Positions 38,701 to 49,790 of a stretch of 64,000 bases of DNA are shown piece by piece. The translations under genes were made by a program, and so were the position numbers. The stretch comes from Crotophaga sulcirostris. Its lineage: Eukaryota; Chordata; Aves; Cuculiformes; Crotophagidae. The stretch is from contig VYZB01000211.1 in NCBI GenBank assembly GCA_013397455.1, forward strand, positions 455,024 to 519,023, in the 5' to 3' direction. The notes below the pieces were generated by a model. That model worked only from the letters and a program-made list of their open reading frames with translations, was not told the origin of the DNA and ran no database searches. How positions within the stretch are numbered: position 1 is the first letter of the stretch; every line of letters starts with the position of its first letter.

Positions 38701-40754
38701 AGGTAGGATTCAGTTGCCTGAATAGGCATGTGAAGTTATTGTAGTCCCCGTGGGGTACCATGACTGGCTTTGAAGAAGAAACAGATCTTCTGAAAGTCAC
38801 TCATCGTATCTGCCAGCCCTTTACAGATGTGTGATGCTGGATGCTCTCATATACAGAGCACCTCAAGTGGCATTAGCTGCCTATGTTCAGGCAACTAAAT
38901 TAAGAATAATTTACTAAGATTATTTGCTTTAGGCATCTAGTAGCTGTCCAAATCTAAACTAGTGATCAAGACTCTTTCTATAGTCAAAGGAATGAAGACC
39001 GGCACCTCTAGAAAGCATTTCATCTTGACTATCTTATCAAATACTTTAAGGGCAGATCAATGTTTTTTTTTCCATTTGACTATAAAAGGAGTGTAGCTCA
39101 AGTTTTTTAAAAAATACATATCTGAGGCTAAAGCACTGAAATTCACTCTCTGTCATGCTGCTTTAAAAGCGCATTATGCTGCTTCATATCTACGGTATGT
39201 TAAGGTGGGTGTCTAAAATTAGTTATCTACAATGCAGTTGTCTAAGCTCCCATTATTGCCAAAGGAGATCTACTCAATGCAGTCAAAGTAGTCTAGAAAG
39301 CTGTTCAGCAGATCAAATGTAGGAGTCTACACCAGAACAACGCATCTTCCTTTGACTGTATTGACTAAAACGCCATTGACTAAATCTAGGTGTCTGAATC
39401 CAGAGTTGAATTCTTCCCCGAGAGTCTGATCGGCTGTCTGAATATAGGAGCCTAGTGCCATCTGTGATGCCCTGGAGTATCCAAGACATGCCGACAAGCT
39501 GGCAGACTTGACAAAGGATCTGGGAAAGACTTGCACTCCTCTGAATGGCAGCTTTAAAACAAAGAAGACACCCTAGGGCCTTTCAAATGCATCTACATGC
39601 CCGTGTTTATGCAATTGAATCATGTCCTACAATTCCAAACAGCAAGTTAATTTGGAGTAGCTAGTCCATTAAAATGATATGTTAGCTTACTTGAAAGTAA
39701 CTTCTCCATGTACAAGTCTTTTACCTTGTTGGTCTGAAATGACTGACTGGAAGATCTTCCCTTGCCAACCTAAAGAACATTATTCCTTCAGATACTTAAC
39801 CCTGGATTTCTACTGTACCATATAATAACCTTAGTCGTAAATTTTTATTTACCTGTGCTCCTAAAGTAACATTTTTATCTGGACAAATATACCCACACTT
39901 TCAAAACAAATGATGGTGAATGTGTCATTCAATAACTAAAAGAAGTGAAGAAAAAGAGATTCCCTAAGTTTTTCCATAAAATATTAGGTTCTTTGACTAC
40001 AGCACATTTAATGTTTTCTCCAATATTATCACAAAGGTTTAAAGTATTAGGAACTGTTAAGATTTTCACAGTCTCCACCTGATGACAGCCACCCCATAAT
40101 GATAAACATCTATGTGATAGTAACCACAAATTTGTTATTACTCTGAAGGTGAAGAATAAAAAAGCATGTCATAAAAATTTGTTCTGCACACCTTCCATGA
40201 TACCTTAGACGTTTAAGCTGTTGTTACATGTCATTATTGTGTCAGTAGCACATCAAGTATAAGAGGTTTTCTGTATATTTCCCCATTATTCCTTCCCTTC
40301 ACCTCCAGTTCTCACTCATTTAAAGGTTCTTGTCCCTTGCTATAAATCACATTAGTTCAACTGTTTGGCTGGCTGTGTTACAAAACTAAATGCATTAAAT
40401 GAAAGAAAAAAAAACAAAAAACAAAACCTCTAAAAGCCTAAGAAGTGTTGGTTTGGTTTGGGGTTGGGTTTTTGCTGTTGTTGTTTTTCAATACAATTAT
40501 TTCACAGAACCAGTTTAGACAGCTAAAGAACTGAATGAATGCAATTCACAGAACAGAACCAAGGGCAGGAATAGGGAAAGGAACCTCAAACAGCTGCCAG
40601 ATGAATAGTAACATGGAACCACCGTCCTAGTTCTTATCTAAAAACTACATTTGAAAAACAGAATTCCTGACATGGAGAACATAACTGACTGGAAACAAAA
40701 TCAAAATATGAAAATACACAATGACTCATTCCCCTTTCCCCAATAAATAAATAA
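38701..40754. other. Unique sequence with small simple repeats
   Basis: No gene is recognised. A GT-rich patch (TTTGGTTTGGTTTGGGG) begins near 40450, and an (AATA) microsatellite ends the stretch. Confidence 0.55.
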
Positions 40755-40759
40755 ATAAA
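40742..40759. repeat. (AATA)n microsatellite
   Basis: AATAAATAAATAAATAAA, about 4.5 units. Confidence 0.95.
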
Positions 40760-41057
40760 GCAAAAAATCCATAGGTTTGGTCGCGGAAATAATTACCAGA
40801 AAATAACAGGCGAAAAAGAGGAAAATTATGTGCCAAGAGAGTACACTGCAGAAGTTTCCCAGGCTCCAGAGACTGATCGTCCTGCTGAATCTGAAAGAGC
40901 TGATATATTTAGGGCAGCAAAAGCCTGCCACTTCTGCCGAGGCCACCAGTACACGCCGCTATCAATTTGGCTTACGTCCAGAAAGCTGGTGGCTGCTATG
41001 TACAAAGACTACCAGATTTATACATCTGATGAAACACATGACTCTGAGATTGTCTGA
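40755..41057 (+). CDS. Unexplained ORF, possible exon or retrocopy fragment
   Basis: The frame is open from just after a stop at 40752-40754 to TGA at 41055-41057, about 100 codons. It lies in a patch that is GC-richer and more CpG-containing than its surroundings. The peptide is hydrophilic and charged in its first half (EKEENYVPREYTAEVS), with a CxxC pair (ACHFCRGH) near residue 59 and an acidic end (DETHDSEIV). There is no ATG near the start. An overlapping frame from ATG 40828 is also open for 81 codons, which lowers confidence in either. I do not recognise a family. It could be an exon, a pseudogene or chance. Confidence 0.15.
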   Translation: MKQKIHRFGRGNNYQKITGEKEENYVPREYTAEVSQAPETDRPAESERADIFRAAKACHFCRGHQYTPLSIWLTSRKLVAAMYKDYQIYTSDETHDSEIV

Positions 41058-44000
41058 GCCTGGAAGCCACTGAAGTTTCCATAACACCTTCCACTGCCGA
41101 GTATACAGTTCGCGTTGGCCTCCCACCCATTCCTCCAGCTGGGCAGTGCTGAGTGAATATTTCAGTGTACAAGCGAAACACGTGAGTGAATAGGGAATGT
41201 GTTGTATTAACAGCTACCTTCTACTATTACTAACAGATTCCTTCTACAGCTAATAACAGCTTAAGGAATAAAAAAAAATTCTAAGAAATATTGGTCATGA
41301 TCAATGTCTTCTCCCAGCTTGATTCCCTATTAGGGAAAGGCAAAGTTTAGTGCAAAATCAAAGACTGTGTTAAATAGGAGATACAAAATTATAGTGCTCC
41401 TGGATATATCAACTCCTGGCATGCTTTTCAATTGGCATTCACAAAGCCTGACTCCTCCTCCTATATTATAGAAGGACCATTAATACATTTCACATTTCTT
41501 GAAGCAGTTTGCTTTATCACGTCAATTATCATACCTCGATATCTTGGTCAGAGTGAAGTTGAAATTTAGTATTCAAACAGGAAATAAGTGGCCAGCATTG
41601 GCAGTGATTTTTATTTTTTTAAACCACAACCAACCGTTTGTTTTTCTTACCCTCAATACTACAAAGTCTGAGCTCTGGAGAATAAACACCACTTTCCTAG
41701 CCTACTTTTCCATCCTTAAGACATAGTTAGCCTTCTTGGAAGTGGAACCTCATAAGCCTTGTTTAGTTGATTTTCACCAACTAATATTTTCCCATAGTGT
41801 TTGGAGATTCATTATCAATTGTCTTTTCATTTTTGAATCTATTTTACTGTAGTAAATGCTGTTATGCACTCATTAGACCTAGGAGTCGATGTTCAGGATT
41901 AGTGTTCTACCAACACTTTTTTTTTCCCCTTTTTTTTCTTTTAAAAAAAAAAGACCTGAATCATAAGGGAAATATCGCTTTTCAAATCTAAGTATGCGTT
42001 TCTATGGCAGTTTAAGTTGTTGTACACCGAGGTCACCAATTTACACTGTTCTCATCCTCCTTTTCCAAGCCATGCAGTATCACCCCTTCCTCCATAGCGG
42101 CACTAGAATTTGTGCCATGTAGTGAGACACTTCAGATGACTGGCCTGCCTGGAAACTAGTCCTTCCAAAAACGGAAAAGAAAAAGGAAAAAAAAAGGATT
42201 AATTTTCAGCTGGTCTGAGCAGAGAAACAACCTGCTTACCATACTCCTGTTTAATTAGAACACTGTTGTTCAGGGACAGCAGAGAGCTCTTAACCTTGTC
42301 TAGCAAAAATGTGTTGCAGCCTGTCTTGATCTACATAAAATGAAAATGTGGTTATATCAGAGCATTCATCTCACTTTTAATTTAGCTCGCATAGGTGAGA
42401 ATATTAGTGAAGACACTGCTGCACTGCCTTCATCAGGAACTGGCAACTGTAATGCTTGGTACAGGCTTTTAAAGGGACAATGCTTTAGCTGCTAGACCAC
42501 ACTGCCAGATCTTCACTGCTCCTGTTACACATGCTGGCAAAGTTACTGGCTTCTGCTACAGTCACATTTACCTTCTGCTATGAAAACATACCCTAATAGT
42601 GGCTAATTTTTCCCTGGGTGCTGTCACTAATTCTTGCTCCACGGTTTTTGCTCTCCCCATGCACAGTGATGCTGTAAGCAGGATATACCAAAGCCTAAGT
42701 TTCAAAAGGACTACAAACTTTCACGTCTTTCTGGACTGAGAAAGCAGACTTGTCCTGCACGTGAAGCATTTCTCCCATTATCTTTAGGGGACTGGCTCTT
42801 CAAGTAATTACAAGACTTTTTAAAAAACAGATTTTTAAAAAAATATCCCCCAAACCCCAAAATTCTTTTTTTTTTTTTTAAACTGCCTGTCAGGTAGACT
42901 GTAAGGTTAGCCCAAAGAAGTTTGGGTTTTCACCCCCAAAGTGGATTTCAAGAATCTTTCCTTCAGTATAAAGCTTTCACTTCTAGAAAAAAAGAATACC
43001 ACATCATCTGTAATCCCTTTTCTGTGACCCTGTTCACACTGCTTTCATTCAAACAAATGTGGTCATTTCAAACCTAAACCTGGAACTACAGGTTTTCTAC
43101 AAACCCCACTGAGAATCCCAGCACAGCATTCCTCCGAAGTGCACAATTCCCTCCAGTAACTATTAACCCTGCTAGGACACTCAGTAAGTGAATGAGTAAC
43201 AATTATGTTTTGCTGGGGATAAGACCTGTACTACAAGACCTTAAACAGGAATCTGGGATGAGAAGACTGGTTTCCTACAAGGAACTGCTGCTGTCCATCT
43301 CTTCATCAACAGATAAGTTATCAGAAAGCAATATGGTAGTGCAGCTCAAGGTAGTGATGAACAAATATTGAACACATTGTGTTTCATTATTCCAGAATAA
43401 ATGACCAATCCAGCTTTGTATTCCACAAACAACATGGAACAAAAAAGAGGATTTCTTGCTCACACAAAACCAGTCATGACCTACAGAAATCCTAAGCTCT
43501 CATTGTGAAACCTGTTACCTTTATGGTTGCAATTAGCTGGATCAGACTCTACATACCAATGAATAAACAGTCCCTCTCCAATGATACCATGACTGGACAA
43601 AAATTCAGAGGTACTGATCTTAACTCTTTTACTGCTATAATCCTTTCCCTGTTCCTACATCTCAGAATGTCATAAGATCCTTCACTGTCCTTAGTAAAAG
43701 TCAAAATCTCTAAAAATAACAAATACAGTAAGAAGCTATATAAACAGAAATTTCATGAGGAATTCTAATTCTATAATCCATTATAAAAATTACAAATATT
43801 ATCAAATATAATCTTAATATCTTTTAAGATACTTGTGTCATCATAAATATCTCTGAATGGCATAAGCATTTTGCTTAGCCCAAACCGTTCTTTTCTGCAA
43901 TTTGTTTACAGACCATATCTAGCTTGTCATTTGAGAATTCCATGCATCATTCGGGTGTCTTCTTACCTTTTTTTCCCATTAATTTCAGAAAATGTTCTAT

Positions 44001-47000
44001 TATTGGACTATTCCTTGAGTTTGATTCAACAATCTCAATTAATTGTTGGATTACTGTAGCTGTAGTCAACAGTCCTTAATCATGTATTTTATCTCACATT
44101 GTTTAACACTTAATAGACCTATTTGCTAGCAAACTAAAGATTAAAAGCTCCTTTTTTTTTTCCTCCTTTTGAACACTAGTCCTTCAATGCTGTTTGATCC
44201 TGAAAAGTCACAAGATATTGTACCTTAGAACATGAGTGTACTAAAAAGGATCAGACCTGGAAAGTCTGGTACTGTCGGCACTTATTGCCCCTATCTCCAA
44301 TCGCTTCCTTTTTGACTCTGGAAACAGGAACTACTCAAAATACTCTTAAAATGGATTTTCATTAGAAGTGTCATTCTTATAATTACTCATATTATTGGAC
44401 CATTACTTTTTTGAAGAACAGAAATCCACAAGGTCCTTTCACATACTACAGAACATCTTAAAAGTACTTTGCCTGAACAAATACAGACTCTTAAACAACA
44501 GTTTCACTTCAAGAAATAACTTTAGAAATATCATCTTCTTACTGAACAGAACTGGTTTGGGGGAGTATTAAGGCAAATGTTTGCTCACTTCAGTTTTCAC
44601 CACTCTTTACTGGTGCTAACCCAGCAAAACTAACACGATTTTTTTCATTCTGCAGGAGTCCCACCCCTGTTCCTGTAGCCACAGGATTATCAACAAAGTT
44701 CTCATTGCCCCGCCAAAATTTTTGTCCTGTTACATCTCTGCAGTCCCACTAAACAAAACCATCATGTACCAAAAACAATTAGGCTGTGCAAGTATAAACA
44801 AGGGCAAAACAATGTTATTCATGATGAGCATATGAAAGAAAAAAGGATTGCAAAGGGAAAAAAAAAAGGGCAGTGAAAGATTTAATGAGCTCAAGCTAGT
44901 TAACTTATCAAAGAGAAGGACTGAAGATCTGAAAGTACCTATGCGCGAAACAAAATTTCAATAATGTAAGCAGTTGATAAGCATGTAGTAAGCAAATGTA
45001 GAAGAAAAAAAAAACCAAACATAACAGAAAGTAGAGACTAAACAAACTTAAGAGTGGGATGTGATGAATCCGTATTACTTCAAATTTGAGAAAGTTTGAT
45101 GATTGTTCTGGAATATTTCTTTTAAGTTCAAATCCTTATTGAATCTAAGTAGAAACTCCAAACCTGTATTACACAGACAGCACATTTATTTACTATCTAT
45201 AGTCTTCTCCTGGCATTAAAGGTATAAGGTGCCTCAACCTGTCTTTCCTGACTTTGCTTGTTCACTCACACTTAATAGCGAGTGTCGGTGCTTTTCATGA
45301 ATGCAGAACATCCAGTGCCTTGTTTGCAGTTAATCTTTAAAGTCATTTCTCCGGTTTCTTAAGAGGAACCCTACCTCCAAAGAAACATCTCTAATTATCA
45401 AATTCTCTGAGCAAAAGACTTGAGCTAGCTTCAGAAAGTTAGTGAAAAAGAGTCATGCTGATACGTTGCTGCCTATGATGAGATGCACAAATGGAAACAA
45501 AATTAGAAAACTGAATTAATGGTTTTCGAAACATGGAAACAGTTTGCAAAAGCATTTGGAAAGTGATAGCATAAAGAACAGCTCAAAACAGCATGTGCCT
45601 TTGCGTACCTCCAATATAACACTAAGGTGACCTGCCCATATGCCCTAGGAAATAGCCCTAAATAAACCTGGTTAAAGGATGAGTTACAATGATTTGTAAC
45701 TCTACACATTGCCATAATCTGGTAAAAGGCATAGAGGAAGCAAGATATAAAAGCCCAAAATTGTATGGGAAAGTACATTAGATGCCCTACAAATTATCAA
45801 TTAGAAGTCTTCCATAGTTGAGAACCTTATTAATGAAAATTATTTTTTAGCTTGCAAAAATAATGACCCTGTTTTATTTTGTATTTAAAATTATCTGAAT
45901 TAAGAAGTGGAAAAATATTTGGAGCTCCCTGTCAAACTTTTAAGGGGAATATTTTGATATGAATGATTACACGTGTGCATATGTAAATTCTCTTTTGAAC
46001 TGCTTTCATACTTGAACTCCAGCACCTTTAAGAATGGGTGGAAGTAATTATTTCTGTTCTGATTATCTTCAGGAAAAATGGCAGCAGAATCACAAAAGGT
46101 AGAGTGCAGAATATTTTAAGATTCACAAGAACACTTACTGATCTGAGGAAATTCACTGTAGCTGATCTAAGTCGCATGCTCCATTTCAAATGGCTTAAAA
46201 GATAGCAGAGAATGGCACTTGATAAGACAAAAGCATTTCAGAGTCTTACAAAAAATAGCTACTACAGATACAACTGTAATAAAATTCTTTGAAACTAGTA
46301 GAAGCCTGGAATACAAGCTCATTTAGACATGAATCTATTCTTCTGGAAACTGATTTGCAAATATGAGACATTTCCAGAATAGTAACTAAAATACAACATA
46401 ATTACGCTCAAAATAAAAGGAAGTATTTGATTGTGAGTTGTTTCAAGGGTAGGTTCATCGGCACACATCTGCAGTAGTGAAAGATATTCTATTAAAAACA
46501 ACAATCAAAATATTATCTAAATTTCCAATAACAATCATGAAGTGGCAGAAATGCTCACTAAACAGTAGGGCAGGTTTAATATTATCTTTAATATGACATT
46601 TATTACAAACAGCTACAAATACAGACAAAACCATTATTTCAACTGGAATCTGAAACAGCTATTCTTACAGCTTTCACTTTTTACCCTCAGATTGCCATCT
46701 CAAATTAGAAAAACAAAACCAATTTTAACCTAGGACTTTGAAAATATTAGTTCACTACAGAACGAGGAAACTTCAACATTCGCATGCACTAAAACATACT
46801 TGAACCTTACAGACTGCCCATATTGATAGTCCATGCATCTACTATGACAGGAACATGGCGTATGAAATCCTTAACCCAAATAACCCACCTACATCATTTT
46901 TACTTCTGTCATTCATGTCCCCAGGTTTCTACGCATATCTGAGCTCACTAGTTGTGCCAGAAACAAGTGTAGATTTACTTTTACCAAGTTTTACCTCCAT

Positions 47001-47290
47001 TTATGTGGAGCTCTGATAAATCTCATGAATATGCCTATCCTTATGATCCTCTGTGTTACTTCGAAGTCCAACGCATTCAAAAAATTGGATGGACAACAGA
47101 ATATCTTGGGGAGAAATGGTAGGAAGGAAAATGTGCTCATTATTTTAGTCAATACTTTATACAGAAGCTAGCCTTTCAAAGCATGAATCATCATCTCAGG
47201 ATAATGATAATAAAATAATATTTCCAATAATAACAGCAAAGGTGAAAGATACTGATGGTAATTTCACTGACTTAAATATCTACACAACGA
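41058..47290. other. Unique AT-rich sequence, no gene recognised
   Basis: More than 6 kb without a recognised exon or mobile element. Low-complexity spots are the T/C/A tract at 41917-41952 and 14 T's at 42866-42879. Frames of 60-91 codons on both strands (for example 45503-45778 minus) show no family features. Confidence 0.5.
41917..41952. repeat. T-rich then A-rich low-complexity tract
   Basis: Runs of T broken by CCCC and C are followed by a run of ten A. The T and A runs could pair as a weak hairpin. Confidence 0.8.
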
Positions 47291-47886
47291 GGGATCAAGC
47301 CCAGACAGCATGGGTTCATGAAGTGCAAGTCCTACTCGACCAACATAAGGGCGTTCTAGAATCACATCACCTGCCTAGTGGATGAGAGAAAGGCTGTAGA
47401 TGTTATTCACCTGGACTTCAGTAAAGGCTTTGACACTGTCTCCCACAGAATTCTCTTGGAGAAACTGGCTGCTCATGGCTTGTATGGGCGTATTTTTCAG
47501 TGGATCAAAAAAATGGCTGGATGGCTGAGCCCAGAGAACTGTGGTGAATAAAGTTAAATACAGCTGGCAGCCAGTCACAAGTGGAGTTCCTCAGGGTTCA
47601 GTGTGGGGTCCAGTTCTGTTTAATATCTGGATGAGGGGATTGAGTGCTCCCTCAGTAAGTCTGCTGATGACACCAAGCTGGGTAGAAGTGTCGACCTGCT
47701 TAAGGGTAGGGAGGCTCCACAGAGGCATGTGGACAGGCTGGATCAAGGGGCCAAGGTCATCTGTATGTGGTTCAACGAGGCCAAGTGTTGCCTGCTGCAA
47801 TTTGGTCATAACTCCATGCAACACTACAGGCATGGGGAAGAGTGGCTGGAAAGTCGCCTGATAGAAAAGGACCCGGTGGTGCTGGT
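47291..47886 (+). mobile_element. CR1 LINE reverse-transcriptase core fragment, 3' end missing
   Basis: The reverse-transcriptase core of CR1 ORF2 is readable in pieces: LDFSKGFDTVSH (47411-47446), [16 protein letters not shown] (47580-47627) and a degraded catalytic box SADDTKLG, with the two aspartate codons at 47666-47671. The middle block is in a different frame from the other two, so at least two indels have occurred, and stops are present. The similarity ends near 47886 after IEKDPVVLV. The roughly 1 kb of ORF2 and untranslated tail that should follow is absent. That is unusual, because CR1 copies normally lose their 5' side and keep the 3' tail. It is dead. Confidence 0.93.
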
Positions 47887-48590
47887 ATACCCAAGTAAGT
47901 ATTCAAAATAAAGAAAAATCTATAAAATATCCTAAAAACATCTCAACTTTGCAGCAGCCTATTTTTTAAATCTCTTACAAAACAGAACCAAAAATGGCTC
48001 AGCCCTTTTTTGGGTGAGTCTCTCCTGTCTACCCCAAGGAGTTATGAAAAATAAACTTTTAACACTTCCATTTGAAAAGATAGGAAGGTAGAGACCCTAC
48101 CTGCTAATTCTTTTACATAAGACATTATCATTGTGCAAGTAATACAGCTGCCTTAATAAATGGGTACTGGCAAATTTGTGACAAAACTATTTGTATCAGA
48201 CAGTAGGGTAATATCTGGTCTCAGTTAAGTCTATGAGCATCTTGCTATTACCTCCAAGTTTGCTGCATCATAATAATCAAAGTAATCTATACTCTAGGTG
48301 CCCTATGCAGCAGAATGTTTAAAACATTATTAGTGTTTCAACAACAATAAATATGAACCACTAAAAGCTGCTGAATACTCAGTCCTACGTGAAAGACTAC
48401 TGTTAGTTCCTGTTAAGAAATGTGCTGATGGTTTTACAAGATAAAGCAATGCTCAACACTTTTCATATAGCACTGTGTACCCAACTCTAGACTTCTCAAA
48501 ACAAAAGACTTATCACAAACATTACTAAACCTCCTGACATCTTCAGAAATCCAGACAAAAGACATTCTTCTTGATTGCTCCTCCTAGTAA
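47887..48590. other. Spacer between the CR1 RT fragment and the PADKGG ORF
   Basis: AT-rich with no readable continuation of CR1. It starts abruptly after the RT fragment and contains no recognised repeat. It may be the sequence that replaced or displaced the missing CR1 3' part. Confidence 0.45.
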
Positions 48591-49172
48591 ATCTCAGACA
48601 GTAGACTTCAGAGTAGACAAATGCCAAAGGGAAAAAAAAAATCAATCAAACAATTAAAACAACCTACTAAATTTCATGATATAACAAAGGAGGAACAGTG
48701 TGTGTTACATAATTTACAAAACCGGCAAGACATTATCATAAATCCTGCTGACAAAGGAGGAGCTGTAGTTCTTTGGTGGTGGGATCATTACACTAAAGAG
48801 TCAGCAAAACAAATGGCAGAAATGTGTTACTTTAAAATGTCCTGCTTTTTTCATCCAGAAGTTGCCAGAATTCACAAGCCAGATACCTGGATACCTTTCA
48901 ATGGCAATGAGCTTCCGAGTTCCAAACATCCATGTCTTACGATGCCTCTTGCCATTGAGCCTATGTTGAAACTCTGTTTACATAGATACTGCCTTCTTTG
49001 CATGCACAACAGACCTGAACAAACATCACTTCCAGCAATACAAAGTACCTTCTCTCCACTGTGGACATTTGGTGGCACCTTGATACAGAAAGTTAAGCAG
49101 TTAAGCTCTTGTAGTTCAAAATACCCTATAAAGTCTACAAACCATTACTGCCATCAAAAATGGACTAAATGA
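48591..49172 (+). pseudogene. Penelope-like retroelement remnant with a 183-codon ORF
   Basis: The frame is open from 48591; the first ATG, at 48621, gives 183 codons to the stop, the longest ORF in the window. Residues 20-73 read ITKEEQ, then NLQNRQDIIINPADKGGAVV (residues 31-50), then a W-D-x-Y-x-K-E-x-x-x-Q pattern. The PADKGG block with a nearby DxxYxxExxxQ pattern is characteristic of the start of the reverse-transcriptase domain in Penelope-like elements (for example the Neptune group), which are scarce in birds. The following residues, about 75-183, match nothing I know, and the RT palm motifs and GIY-YIG endonuclease are absent. I infer a fossil fragment fused in frame to unrelated sequence; an exapted exon is the alternative. 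Confidence 0.6.
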
Positions 49173-49748
49173 ATTAATATTTCAGAAATCATTAAAAATT
49201 AAGAATACTCATTTTTACAACTTCCTAAGTTTAGCAGAATATGTTCTTCTGTCAAATTGTTTTACATTTAAGGAGACTGCTATTCCCTGGAAAATATTAT
49301 TAGCTTTAGAACTGAAACACAATTTTTTATGTCCTCTTGCAATAAAATGGATCGCATGCATCTTACAAATTCTTATAATAGGAACTAATCCTACCAGCAC
49401 CAAAATATATTATCTTGTCTTTGAAGCACTACGTATAACAGCTAAAATCTTTTATTTAATAGAAGAAAACTTTCATCATTTATTGAAATGTTCTGGGGCA
49501 ATCCCTGGAAGATCTAAACACTCTGATAGAGCTTAATTCTGTAATTCACGTACTTCTGCAATTTGGTTGTGAAGAAACTGCGACTTTTTTTAACCCATTT
49601 TCCAGTACCTAAACCTTAAATTCTTAGCACTGAGAATGTCAGCACTAGATCAAATACTTCTGTCAGAATTTATCATTCTTCATCCTAATAAATTTATAGT
49701 GAAAATAAAAATAACAGGCTAGGAGACAGTTTTACAAACTGGTTAGAA
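49173..49748. other. Unique AT-rich sequence after the PADKGG ORF
   Basis: No continuation of a reverse transcriptase was recognised on either strand. A 62-codon minus-strand frame here has no identifiable similarity. Confidence 0.5.
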
Positions 49749-49790
49749 CTAGATCCCTTCCAAACCAAACCATTCTATGATTCTATGATC
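49749..49790 (+). mobile_element. Isolated CR1 LINE tail
   Basis: AGATCCCTTCCAAACCAAAC then CATTCTATGATTCTATGATC is the terminal 40 bp or so of an avian CR1 in plus orientation. Nothing CR1-like is seen immediately upstream. It is either an extremely truncated insertion or the detached end of the CR1 at 47291-47886, which has the same orientation. Confidence 0.8.
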
